From Vibrio syngnathi (lineage in GTDB: Bacteria > Pseudomonadota > Gammaproteobacteria > Enterobacterales > Vibrionaceae), in assembly GCF_002119525.1 (NCBI RefSeq), contig NZ_CP017917.1:930001-994000 (forward strand): a DNA stretch of 64,000 nt, given 5' to 3'. A program made the translations under genes and the position numbers. The notes beneath the pieces are model-generated. The model worked only from the letters and a program-made list of their open reading frames with translations, did no database searches and was not told the DNA's origin. Positions 16,963-27,000 of this stretch are shown one piece after another (the stretch's first letter is position 1; each line of letters starts with the position of its first letter).

Positions 16963-18552
16963 ATGGATTTGACCTTACCACCTGACCTACGAGTTTTAAT
17001 TGTCGACGACTCCAAGAGTGCAACTATTCTTATAAAGCAGCAACTCTCGAGCTTGGGCATTGCACATGATTGCATCTTTATTGCGACCGACTATCGACAA
17101 GCAATTAAAGCGGTCGAGACTCACTCTTTTCATGTACTCCTCATCGATTACCACCTAGAGCAATTCTTCACGGGCTTTGAACTTTTGGGTATTCTGTATC
17201 GAAATAGGCTCATCGACCATACGGTTGCGACAATTTTACTCTCTGGAGATATGCGTCAAGAAACGGTATTAACTGCCCTGTCAGGCGAGGCACACCATTT
17301 CGTTTCTAAACCGATTCATACTCAGAGGTTAGGTAAAAAGATCCAAAGTGCTGTATCCGTCTCGAAAAAGCTGACACAACTGAACGAGTTATATCCGATC
17401 ACCAGTCAGGATAAATTGGCTCAAGCATTAGCGGTCTCGCCTAATGGCTCTAGCGTTCAATTCGAAGCGACACTGATTGAACATTTAATTTCTGGTAAGA
17501 AATGGCAATTACTCTCTAGCGTCATTAGCCACTCGAAAACCAACATGCACCCGACGAAACTGGTTGCTGAAGCTCTGATTCTCGACAGTTTAGGCAAACA
17601 GGATCTAGCCATAGATAAGCTCCACAACTTTCTGATCGCGCAGCCACTCTCATTGAGCGTCATTGATTGCTTAAGCTGTATCTACGAAAAACATAAGATG
17701 CTGCTTCCTGCTCTGAAATTAGCGATTCGTGCATTTGAGATGACACCAAGTATCAGCCATCGCGCAATCAGGGCGATTGACTTGGCTGAGAACGCAGACA
17801 ACACACGTATGATCATAAAGTTAGGTGAGATGTATGCTACCCATATTTCAGCTGCTGACATTGATGTCATTCACTCCATTTGTGCGCACTTTAATTCGTT
17901 AAAAGCGACTTATCAGCGCGAGACTCAACTAAAGTACAAACGTATTTTGCTTGAGCACGCCAACCAATTCACCGAGTTAGTAAACCTGAAACTTCCGGTA
18001 AAACAACAGCAGCAGGTTTTAGCCAGCCTTGCCCTGTTTCAGAGCAGTATCTTGCTCATCGAAAATAGCCCTCAGGTTGCCCACAAAAAAGTGATTAGAG
18101 CTTCAACGCTGTTAGCGAATAATTTCCACAGCCAACCAACTTACTTACTGGTTCAATTGTTACCTCTTCTGACTCACTTTGGCGAATACTCCCTGTACCA
18201 CTTAGTTGCAGAGTGCTTAAAAACTCGTGGAGAGACAATAAACCATCAACTCGAATCTAAAGACATAGACCCTTCTAGTTGTGTAAATATCGAAGATTCA
18301 GATTCAATCCAAGAACTAAAGGACTACATTGACAATTACCCGTATTCCATTGCGGCGAAACTTGACTATATATATGCAATCCATAACGCTCATATAGAAG
18401 AAAACCTTAGACACGAATACTTGAAGCAACTTGCACAATTGGAGCTTCCACCTAGATGGAGTCAATGGCTCAGTGATTCATTAAGATCTGGTTTTTCGAA
18501 CAAGCCGCCTAGCCCATTTTCAACATACAACCGACAGGAGTCTATATGCTAG
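16963..18552 (+). CDS. Response regulator with C-terminal helical repeats
   Basis: 529-residue cytoplasmic signalling protein. Residues 10-135 are a complete receiver (VDDS acids, phosphoacceptor D62 in LLIDYH, SGD, lysine K116 in VSKPI). The remaining 390 residues are helical, with TPR-like pairs (e.g. EALILDSLGKQDLAIDKLHNF), so output is by protein contact and not DNA binding. V. cholerae VieB has a similar receiver-TPR plan. The start at 16963 is supported by TTGAGG just upstream; a TTG start at 16948 is less likely. The stop overlaps the start of the Hpt gene, so the pair is coupled. It may receive phosphate from that Hpt protein. Confidence 0.85.
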   Translation: MDLTLPPDLRVLIVDDSKSATILIKQQLSSLGIAHDCIFIATDYRQAIKAVETHSFHVLLIDYHLEQFFTGFELLGILYRNRLIDHTVATILLSGDMRQETVLTALSGEAHHFVSKPIHTQRLGKKIQSAVSVSKKLTQLNELYPITSQDKLAQALAVSPNGSSVQFEATLIEHLISGKKWQLLSSVISHSKTNMHPTKLVAEALILDSLGKQDLAIDKLHNFLIAQPLSLSVIDCLSCIYEKHKMLLPALKLAIRAFEMTPSISHRAIRAIDLAENADNTRMIIKLGEMYATHISAADIDVIHSICAHFNSLKATYQRETQLKYKRILLEHANQFTELVNLKLPVKQQQQVLASLALFQSSILLIENSPQVAHKKVIRASTLLANNFHSQPTYLLVQLLPLLTHFGEYSLYHLVAECLKTRGETINHQLESKDIDPSSCVNIEDSDSIQELKDYIDNYPYSIAAKLDYIYAIHNAHIEENLRHEYLKQLAQLELPPRWSQWLSDSLRSGFSNKPPSPFSTYNRQESIC

Positions 18553-18878
18553 ATATTGATGCCTTAAATGCCTACTTAGATAATGACAGAGAAATAATCT
18601 TCGCTGTATTGTCTGTGTATCAAGAAGACCATGGCAATTCATTAGAAGAGATACAAGAACTAGTACAGCAACAAGATTGGGGCAAGCTTCATTTTGTCGT
18701 ACATACATTAAAAGGCATATTAGCCAGCTTTGGTGAAGAAACAGCCACAGTGGCTTTAGAAAGAATCGAGCAAAACACATCCAATAAATTGGCGCCTCAA
18801 GCGGATGACCTTTCGGTTATCTACAGCGAAGTAAAAATCATCAATCAACAAATCGATGATGTGCTCAGCACTTACTAG
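18546..18878 (+). CDS. Stand-alone histidine phosphotransfer (Hpt) protein
   Basis: 110-residue four-helix phosphotransfer protein. The signature VVHTLKGILASFG places the phosphorylated histidine at residue 53, followed by the conserved LKG. It overlaps the receiver-TPR gene by seven bases and has GGAG upstream. The hybrid kinase encoded at 50286 has two receivers but no Hpt domain, so this protein is the obvious candidate to complete that relay. It also aligns without gaps to the product of the gene at 40527, in which the histidine is replaced. Confidence 0.9.
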   Translation: MLDIDALNAYLDNDREIIFAVLSVYQEDHGNSLEEIQELVQQQDWGKLHFVVHTLKGILASFGEETATVALERIEQNTSNKLAPQADDLSVIYSEVKIINQQIDDVLSTY

Positions 18879-18912
18879 TCGATAGAATTAAGACTGACGT
18901 GTGAAACTAGGG

Positions 18913-18960
18913 TCAATGTTTCCAAATAGCCAAAGGAGCTAAGTTACTTGGAAACATTGA
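18913..18960. repeat. Long inverted repeat after the Hpt gene
   Basis: Perfect 13-bp arms TCAATGTTTCCAA and TTGGAAACATTGA separated by 22 bases, 34 bases after the Hpt stop. There is no T-run, so it is not a standard terminator. It could be an RNA stability element or a pair of regulator half-sites. Confidence 0.75.
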
Positions 18961-19301
18961 ACCTCGACTCTTGTCATTGTGCTTATCATTTCTCCTCTCA
19001 ATTATAGCTCCAACCCACACCTATAAATTCATGACATTTATCTAGATAAAGCAATGCATCAACATGCTTTATAAACTAACCATGTTGATGTTTTAAATGA
19101 AAAGCCAACACACTTGATGAGATGCAAAATGGTTAAATATTTGTAGATTTTTTTGTGACTTAAACATACGAAATTGCATTTTATTTATTGGTAAAGAAGA
19201 AACTGTTATCTACACTCTAATTAAGCCAAGCATTAATCACTTGGTAGCATAATAATAAAATAAAAAACAGAACGTTCAGTCGGCTAAAAAAGGACAAGGA
19301 A
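18961..19301 (+). promoter_or_regulatory. Long structured leader of the sigma-factor gene
   Basis: No gene in this AT-rich stretch. It holds a perfect 14-bp palindrome TTTATCTAGATAAA (19037-19050). Two mutually exclusive stem-loops follow: ATAAAGCA/TGCTTTAT (19046-19053 with 19065-19072), and CATCAACATG/CATGTTGATG (19057-19066 with 19081-19090) followed by TTTT. Such overlap is what an attenuator-like switch would show, but the second hairpin may simply be the terminator of the upstream operon. The promoter of the sigma gene should lie within the next 200 bases. Confidence 0.45.
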
Positions 19302-20198
19302 ATGAACAATGACAGTTTTGCTGCGTTTCAGGGGATCACGGATGACACACCCATTAAAGAATCATTTTCTACCAGAGCAGAACCTTATGCTCACTATCTA
19401 AAGGATATTGTGGGGATTGATCTGCTGTCGCGTGAAGATGAGGTGTATTACGCAAAATTGAATCGCGCGGGTGATAAAAAAGCGCGTGATGTCATGATCG
19501 AATCAAACCTACGCCTTGTTGTGAAAATCGCAAAGAGTTACCTAAAACGTAAAGGCAATAATTTCACTCTGCTCGACCTGATCGAGGAAGGCAATATTGG
19601 CTTAATTAAGGCCATCGACAAATACGACCCAGAACCCGGTTATCGTTTTTCAACCTATGCTGTGTGGTGGATTCGTGAAAACATTGAAGCGGCATTAATG
19701 AACACGGGTCGTACCGTGAGATTACCGGCCCACGTCTGTAAAGAAATAAACAGCCTCGCCTCCAAAAAGCTCGATGTAAGCAAAAAAATGAGTAAAGATA
19801 TTTCCATTTCTGAGTTATCAGACAGTTCTGGCGTTAAGGCCGAACGCGTTGATCAACTAGTGGCGTTAAGCGGATTTATTGACGTGACGACAACGGTTGG
19901 AACTAGCCATGCACCTATGGTGCTTGACCAATGCGAAAGTGAATATATCCCCGACCCTCAACAAGATTGTGAAGATCAATCCTTTACCCAAGCTCTAGAG
20001 CAAATCATCAATACACTTCCTCCAAAATTACAAAAGGTGCTCATCCACCGTTTTGGTTTCTTTGATAACAAGGTGAAAACGCTGTCTGAGATCGGACAAA
20101 TGTTGGATGTGAATGTGTCTAATGAGCGAGTTAGACAGATGCAGAAGGAAGCGGTTGAGAGAATTCAAAAACGACTCAAATTTGATGGTTGGGTATAA
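19302..20198 (+). CDS. RpoS-like alternative sigma factor
   Basis: 298-residue sigma-70-family factor of group 2/3. Region 1.2 ([22 protein letters not shown]), the highly conserved region 2 ([55 protein letters not shown]) and region 4 ([15 protein letters not shown], then an HTH ending [14 protein letters not shown]) are all present. It is RpoS-like but too divergent in region 3 to be RpoS itself; RpoQ of Aliivibrio is a comparable vibrio paralogue. AAGGA precedes the ATG. It lies between a phosphorelay operon and the giant adhesin gene, which suggests that it transcribes the adhesin locus. I know no anti-sigma gene next to it. Confidence 0.88.
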   Translation: MNNDSFAAFQGITDDTPIKESFSTRAEPYAHYLKDIVGIDLLSREDEVYYAKLNRAGDKKARDVMIESNLRLVVKIAKSYLKRKGNNFTLLDLIEEGNIGLIKAIDKYDPEPGYRFSTYAVWWIRENIEAALMNTGRTVRLPAHVCKEINSLASKKLDVSKKMSKDISISELSDSSGVKAERVDQLVALSGFIDVTTTVGTSHAPMVLDQCESEYIPDPQQDCEDQSFTQALEQIINTLPPKLQKVLIHRFGFFDNKVKTLSEIGQMLDVNVSNERVRQMQKEAVERIQKRLKFDGWV

Positions 20199-20212
20199 GC
20201 CATTAAGCCATT

Positions 20213-20292
20213 AAGCAACCAAGCAACCAAGCAACCAAGCAACCAAGCAACCAAGCAACCAAGCAACCAAGCAACCAAGCAACCAAGCAACC
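20213..20292. repeat. Octanucleotide tandem repeat (10 copies)
   Basis: Ten uninterrupted copies of AAGCAACC start 14 bases after the sigma-factor stop, preceded by two copies of the related TAAGCCAT. Perfect 8-bp arrays mutate by slippage and are typical phase-variation tracts when inside or before a gene. Here the array lies in the 3' untranslated region, upstream of a terminator. Confidence 0.97.
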
Positions 20293-20354
20293 AAGCAAAA
20301 AGCTTAGCAGCCAGAACACTAGTTAGCTAGGTCAGACATTTAAAGAACGATCCC

Positions 20355-20382
20355 AGGGTGAGCCTCAAAAGCTTGCCCTTTT
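20355..20382 (+). terminator. Probable terminator of the sigma-factor gene
   Basis: Stem AGGGTGAGC / GCTTGCCCT (two wobble pairs) followed by TTTTG. It is placed after the octanucleotide array and before the convergent small gene. Confidence 0.6.
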
Positions 20383-20473
20383 GTTTATCTGCTGTCTTGG
20401 CAAAACTCGAGCCATCAAAAACTCTCAAAACAAGCCATCATGGCAAACAGGCCAAAGCCTTCGTTTACTCACC

Positions 20474-20821
20474 TTACGAACTGGTTCGCTCACTACGCAG
20501 AATCAGGTAATTCACATAGGTAGTTTCAAGGCAGTCTTGTTCCCACACCGACAAGATTCGCCTCGCTGCGAAATAATAATCTTTGTTCCGCAATAACATT
20601 CCAACCGTGCCGCTGAGTTTCTCAAATCGAACGTGATCGCTTACTGAAATATACTCATCTTCATTTTCAATAATCGGCGCTAAACCATCGGCAAACCAAT
20701 TATTCAATATTTCTCGCATCTCTAATTCAGACTCAGGCACATCCACACTCGACAACTCACGATGTTGAGGCGGTGGCACGATGTACTTCGACGCTTGCGG
20801 TGAACTGACATATCGATACAT
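20474..20821 (-). CDS. Small protein of unknown family (paralogue A)
   Basis: A 115-residue soluble protein, no signal peptide, acidic and mostly helical. I recognise no family. It is clearly related to the product at 49696, on the other side of the adhesin and secretion genes: DVPESELEMREILNNW against DVPEEEIELREIVEVW, and LLRNKDYYFAARRILSVW against LLKNRVYRAALNRILGVW. A strong Shine-Dalgarno (AAGGAGG) precedes the start. It reads in the same direction as the adhesin gene but is separated from it by a terminator. Inference: an accessory or regulatory protein of the adhesin export system. Confidence 0.8.
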   Translation of the reverse strand: MYRYVSSPQASKYIVPPPQHRELSSVDVPESELEMREILNNWFADGLAPIIENEDEYISVSDHVRFEKLSGTVGMLLRNKDYYFAARRILSVWEQDCLETTYVNYLILRSERTSS

Positions 20822-20948
20822 GTCGTCCCTCCTTTTAATTGACGCTTCTAATAATTAAGGACATTTTTACTTGTTCTCAAATTTATTTAGCGAACAAACA
20901 ATATGATTTAGAACAACAAACCATATTATTTAAAACAACAAACAATAA

Positions 20949-20982
20949 AAAAGCCATGCATCAATGACACTACATGGCTTTG
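20949..20982 (-). terminator. Terminator of the giant adhesin gene
   Basis: Stem AAAGCCATG / CATGGCTTT with a 14-base loop; on the minus strand it is followed by TTTTTTATTG. It lies 80 bases beyond the adhesin stop. A second small hairpin (GGGCAG/CTGCCC) sits at 20987-21006. Confidence 0.8.
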
Positions 20983-21062
20983 ATGAGGGCAGCTTTACAC
21001 TGCCCTATCTACTTGTTGGTTTAGACTAAATGTCGGTTCAGACTAAAACCAAGCCCTCTCGA

Positions 21063-24000
21063 TTAAATCGAGCTTTGATCGAAGTCGTTGCCTTGATCAG
21101 TGCCAGTTTGAGAATCTGAATCGAAGCTTCCAGAGTCGTCCGTGAAGTCAACACCTTGATCTTGACCACCTGAACTTGTCCAGTCGCTGCCACCAGATTC
21201 CATACCCGCCATGTCCGGTTGCTGCTCTTGCGTAGAACCTTGCATGGTGTATTGATCATCGACCTCAACTTCAACAGAACCGCTCGCACCATCTATTGAA
21301 CTACCCAAATCATCGTAACCTTGGAATTGAACCTCGCTAGTACCTTCGTACCCTTCTGGAAGTTCAACGGATACAGGCTGATCTAGGTTGCCACTGATTG
21401 TGAAGCTACCATCACCGTTATCCAGTGCGTTGCTCACAGTAGCGCCTTCAGGTAAGCCAGACATTTCCGCATAATCAACTGATTCGTTACCACTCACCTC
21501 ATCTGGAATCGAGATAGAGATAGTATCGCCAGGTGCCGCAGTTACATCAGCAGCGCTGTCTTCCGTTTCAGCGTCAGTATCTTGAGCTTGGTCATCAGCT
21601 TGTTGAGCCACTTCCACTGGCTGCTCTTCTGTTGCTTGAGCAGCTTGAACTTGTGGTTCATCACTTTGTACTGAATCATCGGCTACTTGGATGCTTAAGC
21701 TGTGGCTTGATACTTCACCGCCGTCGTTGACTTCAACATTCATCGCTAAGTCGCCGTCGAAGTCTTCGTTAGGCCAGTAAGTCCACTCACCTTCACCAGA
21801 TTCCGCAAAGAAGCCAGCATCATTCGCGTCTGCAACATCAACAACTTGTGCTGAGTCACTCACGCCTAACTCATCCACTAGCTGTGACTCTGTGATAGTT
21901 AATGAGCCATCGTCAGCTAAGACATAACCTTCGATCCCCATAGCTTCATCACTAACTTGGATATCCACATTGAAGAAGCTTTCAATGCGATTTTCGCCAT
22001 CGGTCGCTATAAATCCAACTTGAACATCTCCGGTGTACTCTTCAGCAGGTGTGAATTGATAGTTACCTAGGTTATCGCTCTCTATCACGCCCTGACCTTC
22101 CATCAAGCTTACTGACTCAATGCTCATGCTGTCGCCTTCTGCATCGCTCAGGTTCGCTAACATGTCTTGATCCGTGAACGACAAGGTTGCATCTGCTGCG
22201 ATTTCAGTGGTTGTGATGCTGTTAACTTCTGGTGCTGCATTCTCTTGTGAGTCTCCTTCTTTCACGACCACACCTGTTTGCTCATCATGAAGCACGCCAT
22301 CTTTATCAACTACGTACGCAATATCTGCTTCGCCCGTGAAGCCTGGTGCTGGCGTGAACGTCCAAGTGCCATCGCCATTATCGACAATCTCACCTTGGCT
22401 GCGGTCTGCTAGATGAACCAGTTTCACTTCATCGTCGCTGTCAGCATCCACATTCTCAGCCAAACCGATTAGGTCGTCCGCGGTTAGGATGATGGAATCA
22501 CCCGCTACCGTTTCGAAATCACCTGAATCGATGCCATCTTCGAACGCTTCCGGCTCATCTCCGTAATCGACTGTTGTTGCACTTACGGTTACAAAGAACT
22601 CACCATGGAAGTCTTCAGGAGGCGTCATTTGAATGTTTGAGATATCCCAGTCAAACAGGTCGATATATTGACCCGGCTCGGTGATCATCACGGTGTTCAC
22701 ACCATCCGTCACCTCGAACCCAACAGGGAAACCTGTCATCACCAAGTTACTTAGTGTTTCTGAATCATCGACTAGGCCAACGTTCAATCCTAAGTGACCC
22801 GTTTCATCTTCACCGAAGACTAACGGACCATCATGGTCAGTTGAAATAACCGCACCATCTGCGACTGGACGGACAAACACAGGAACATCAAGAACCGTTT
22901 CAAACTCACCGTCACTCACGACCACTTGTAGGTCAGAAACGCCTGCAAAGTCGCCCGTTGGTGTGAATGTCCAAGTACCATCACCGTTGTCTGTTACTTC
23001 ACCACCATCTTCACCTTCTGCGGTAATAATGCGTGAAACAACAAGGTCAGCGGTATCAATGTCACCGAACAAGTTCATCAAGTCGCCAGCATCGAAGGTG
23101 AACGCGCCATCTTCGTTTGTGGTCATCATTGCGTTGCCGACATTAAACGGTGCGTCATTAACAGGAATGACATCCACATTCAGCGAGCCATCAACCACTT
23201 CTTCGCCGTCAGTCGCTTGATAACCCAGTTCTACTAAGCCATTGAAGTCTTGCGTAGTCACTAAGTGATACATACCGTCTGGTTGTTGAGTTAAGGTCGC
23301 ATTCGCTGGAGCTCGAACTGTGATGCTTTCAATGCTAATTTCGTCGCCATCAAGGTCTGTGACTTGACTCGCGATGTAAGCTGGGTCAATCACCATGACC
23401 ACATCTTCTTCGCCTTGCATCTCAATCATTGGTGCTTCAGGTGCATCATTCACTGGCGTAACATCGATGTTGCCGTCGACTGAAATCGTCTCTTGACCAT
23501 CGCTAACGTTAAACGTCATTGGCACATCGCCATTGAAGTTTTCGTTTGGCGTAAATGACCAAGTACCATCTTCGTTATCTAGCAACTCACCTAAGCTAGG
23601 GTCGATTTGTAGACCAGAAGCTGACAGCTCGTCTGCGGTGTTATCGATGTCGGTAGCTTGAGCTAACAACATGTCTTGTGTGATAAGAATGGTGCTGTCT
23701 TCGGCTGTGGTTAATTCCACTTCCTCAGATTCTGGTCCATCGTTCACAGCCAGAACTTCGATACCTGCCGTCGTCGTTGCAGTTGCACCGTCATCATCGG
23801 TCACAACCACATCTAGGCTGATATCACCATTAAAGTTCTCGTTTGGCGTGAAAGTCATAGATCCATTGTCGTTTTGAACCAAGGTGCCGTTGGAGCCTGA
23901 GTAAGTCACGCTTTCAAGCGACACTTCACCATCAACGTCCGAGCTATTAGCAATTAATTGCTCTGGGCTGATTGTGATGGTGCCATCTTCGTTCATTTGG

Positions 24001-27000
24001 TAAGACGTCGAGCCCGCAACCAGCGCATCATTAACATCCGTTACCGTCACATCAATATTAGCATCGACTGTCTCAGTGCCATCAGTCACAGTGAAGCCAA
24101 GGTTTACATCGCCATTGAAGTTCTCGTTCGGAGCAAAGCTATAAGTGCCATCACCATTGTCGGTAAACACACCCTCTGCACCCGTGTAAGACACATCCGT
24201 GATAGACAGGTCATCACCATCAATATCCGCCGCGCCTGCTAATAGGTCAGCGTCAGTGAAGGTTAACGTACCATCTTCCTCAACGGTAAAGCTTTGGTCA
24301 GCAGCCGTTGGTAGGTCATTGACTGGGTTAACCGTTAGGTCGACGCCTGCTTGAACAGTTTCAAGGCCATCTGACACATCGAAGCTCAAATCAATGTCAC
24401 CGTTGAAATCAGCATCCGGCATGATAGTAAATGAACCATCTTCATTTGCTGTTACGGTTGCATTGTCACCCGCGGATAGGTTGCTTGCGGTCAGTGCATC
24501 ACCATCAACATCGGAAGCGTTCGCCAACAACTGCTCTTGAGATAGCGTAATTGAACCATCTTCATCAACCGAGTAAGCCACGTTTCCGGCCACTGGTGCG
24601 TCGTTAACTGCAATAACTTCAATACCAGCGGTGGTTTGAGCGGTAGCACCGTCGTCATCAATAACCGTCACATCAAGGTTGATGTCGCCGTTAAAGTTTT
24701 CGTTTGGTGCGAAGCTGTAAGTACCATCTCCATTGTTTGTGAAGATGCCTTCTGTTCCAGAGTAAGAAACGTCGCTTACCGATACATCGCCTTCAAGATC
24801 CGAACTATTCGCTAGAAGTTGTGCATCGGATAACGTAATTACGTCATCTTCATCAACACTGTAAGCCGTTGAACCGGCTACCGGTAGGTCATTGACTGCT
24901 ATTACATCAATACCAGCAGTGGTTTCAGCCGTTGCGCCGTCTTCATCCATAACGGATACATCAAGACTGATATCGCCGTTAAAGTTTTCATTTGGAGCAA
25001 AGGTATATGTGCCATCGCCATTATCCGTGAACACACCATCCGTGCCGCTGTAAGTCACATCGCTAACAAAGACTTCGCCTTCAACGTCTGAACTATTAGC
25101 CAATAGCTGCGCATCACTCAGGGTAATACTGCCATCTTCAGCAACAGTGTAAGAAGTGGTTCCCGCTACCGGAACGTCATTGATTGGTACGACTTGGACA
25201 TCGATATTGGCCGACACCACATCGGTGCCATCGCTGACATCGTAAGTTAGGTCAACATTACCATTAAAGTTCTCGTTTGGAGCAAAGGTGTAAGTACCAT
25301 CGCCGTTATCCGTGAACACGCCGTCGGTACCTTCGTAATTAACCGATTCGACAGAAAGGTCATCACCATCAATATCCGTTGCACCAGCCAATAGCTGTTC
25401 ATCGGTAAAGGTCAACGAACCATCTTCATTTACGGTGTAGTTATGGTCGTAGATAACTGAAAGATCATTAACTGCCGTAACAGTAACGTCGAGCTCAGCG
25501 GGTGTTACTCCACCGTTGCCATCGTCCACGCTGTAGCTAATCGAGAATTCACCGTTAAAGTTCTCTTCCGGTGTGATGGTATACGTGCCGTCACCATTGT
25601 CCGTAATAAGAGCGTTCTCAATTGAGACATCTCCAACACTTGGTTCGTTACCGCCCGTTTCACCTGATGATTCACCTGTCTGATCCGTTGAATCGCCAGT
25701 TTCATCCGTGGTGTCATCATCTTCACCGCCCGTAAGCAATTCAGAGATATCAATACCATTTTCATTCGCAAGCGCTTCTTCTGCCGTTGGCAAATCAAAC
25801 GCATCCTGAGTGCCTACATCTTGGCTTGGAACAATAACGCCGTTAACGATATCGAATACATGCCAGTGGTCACCTGATGGGTTTTCAGATAAATCAGGGC
25901 TAAAGGTTTCAACCAATGTATCACCCACAAACACCTGAACTTGCACATCTTCAACGCCATCTACATCCCAACTTCTGCTGGTGTAATTGTGCACTGAGTA
26001 GTGCATGTCAGCATCTTGATAATTTGGAATAGTGATGGTTTCAGGGCCACCACCATTTGTGTCATCAACGTCTTGCTGAACAACATTGCCTCCGCCTAGG
26101 TCATGATTCATATCGCGGTAGTAGATATGATCCAACTCACTGCCAGACTCTGTATCGTAGAGCCATAGATGGTTATCCATGTCACGAGGGCTTTCACCCC
26201 ATGTAACCACGATGCGCATATCTGTTTCTTCTAACACTTCAGATATGGCGGTGACACCACTATTGGTTTCTTCACCGGCAGCAACAATAAAGCTGTTGGT
26301 GATAGAGCCGTCTTGCTCAATAGTTACGGTACCTTGGTCTACAACAGGGCCGCTTACAGAGTAATTACCAGATTGATCAGTCTCGGTTTCGTAAGAATGG
26401 CCAACATTATCTGTCAACGTAACATCCGCACCCGCAACTGGACTCCCCGTTTCAGCATCCAGCACTGTACCAGTTACCGTCGTTTCATCACCCTGCTCTC
26501 CGATAATTGCGGTCATGTCATCGTCTTCGATGTCAGTCGCGAATTGTAGGAGTTCTTCTTGAGTGATGGTGTACGAGCCGTCCTCTTCAATGGTTATCGC
26601 CACATCAGCAGAAACAATTGGCGCGTCGTTAACTGGGTCAACGGTCAAGCCTAAGTTAGCAGCAATTGGTGTGTCGCCATCGCTGATGCTGTAAGCCACA
26701 TCGATGTAGCCATTGAAGTTCTCGCTTGGAGTGATTGAGAACGTACCGTCGCCATTATCGACAATCGTTGCATCGTCACCCACTAAGGTTAAGTCGGAAG
26801 CGACAAGGTCATCACCCTCAATATCAGCGGCATTCGCAAGTAGTTGCTCCTGCGTGATCGTGATGATGTTGTCTTCATCAACGTTCGCATAAACATCGTC
26901 GCTGGTTGGTAGGTCATTGATTGGGTTAACCGTTAGATCGGCGTTCGCCACAATCGATTCTGTACCATCAGAGATGTCAAAGCTTAGGTCGATGTTACCG

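Noticed and set aside
18913..18960. Rho-independent terminator of the Hpt operon
   Set aside because: Long perfect arms but a 22-base loop and no T-run on either strand.
19302..20198. Housekeeping RpoS
   Set aside because: The sequence differs from RpoS in the central part and the context (phosphorelay, adhesin) is not the nlpD-rpoS-mutS neighbourhood.
20213..20292. CRISPR array
   Set aside because: The repeat unit is 8 bases with no spacers; it is a simple tandem repeat.
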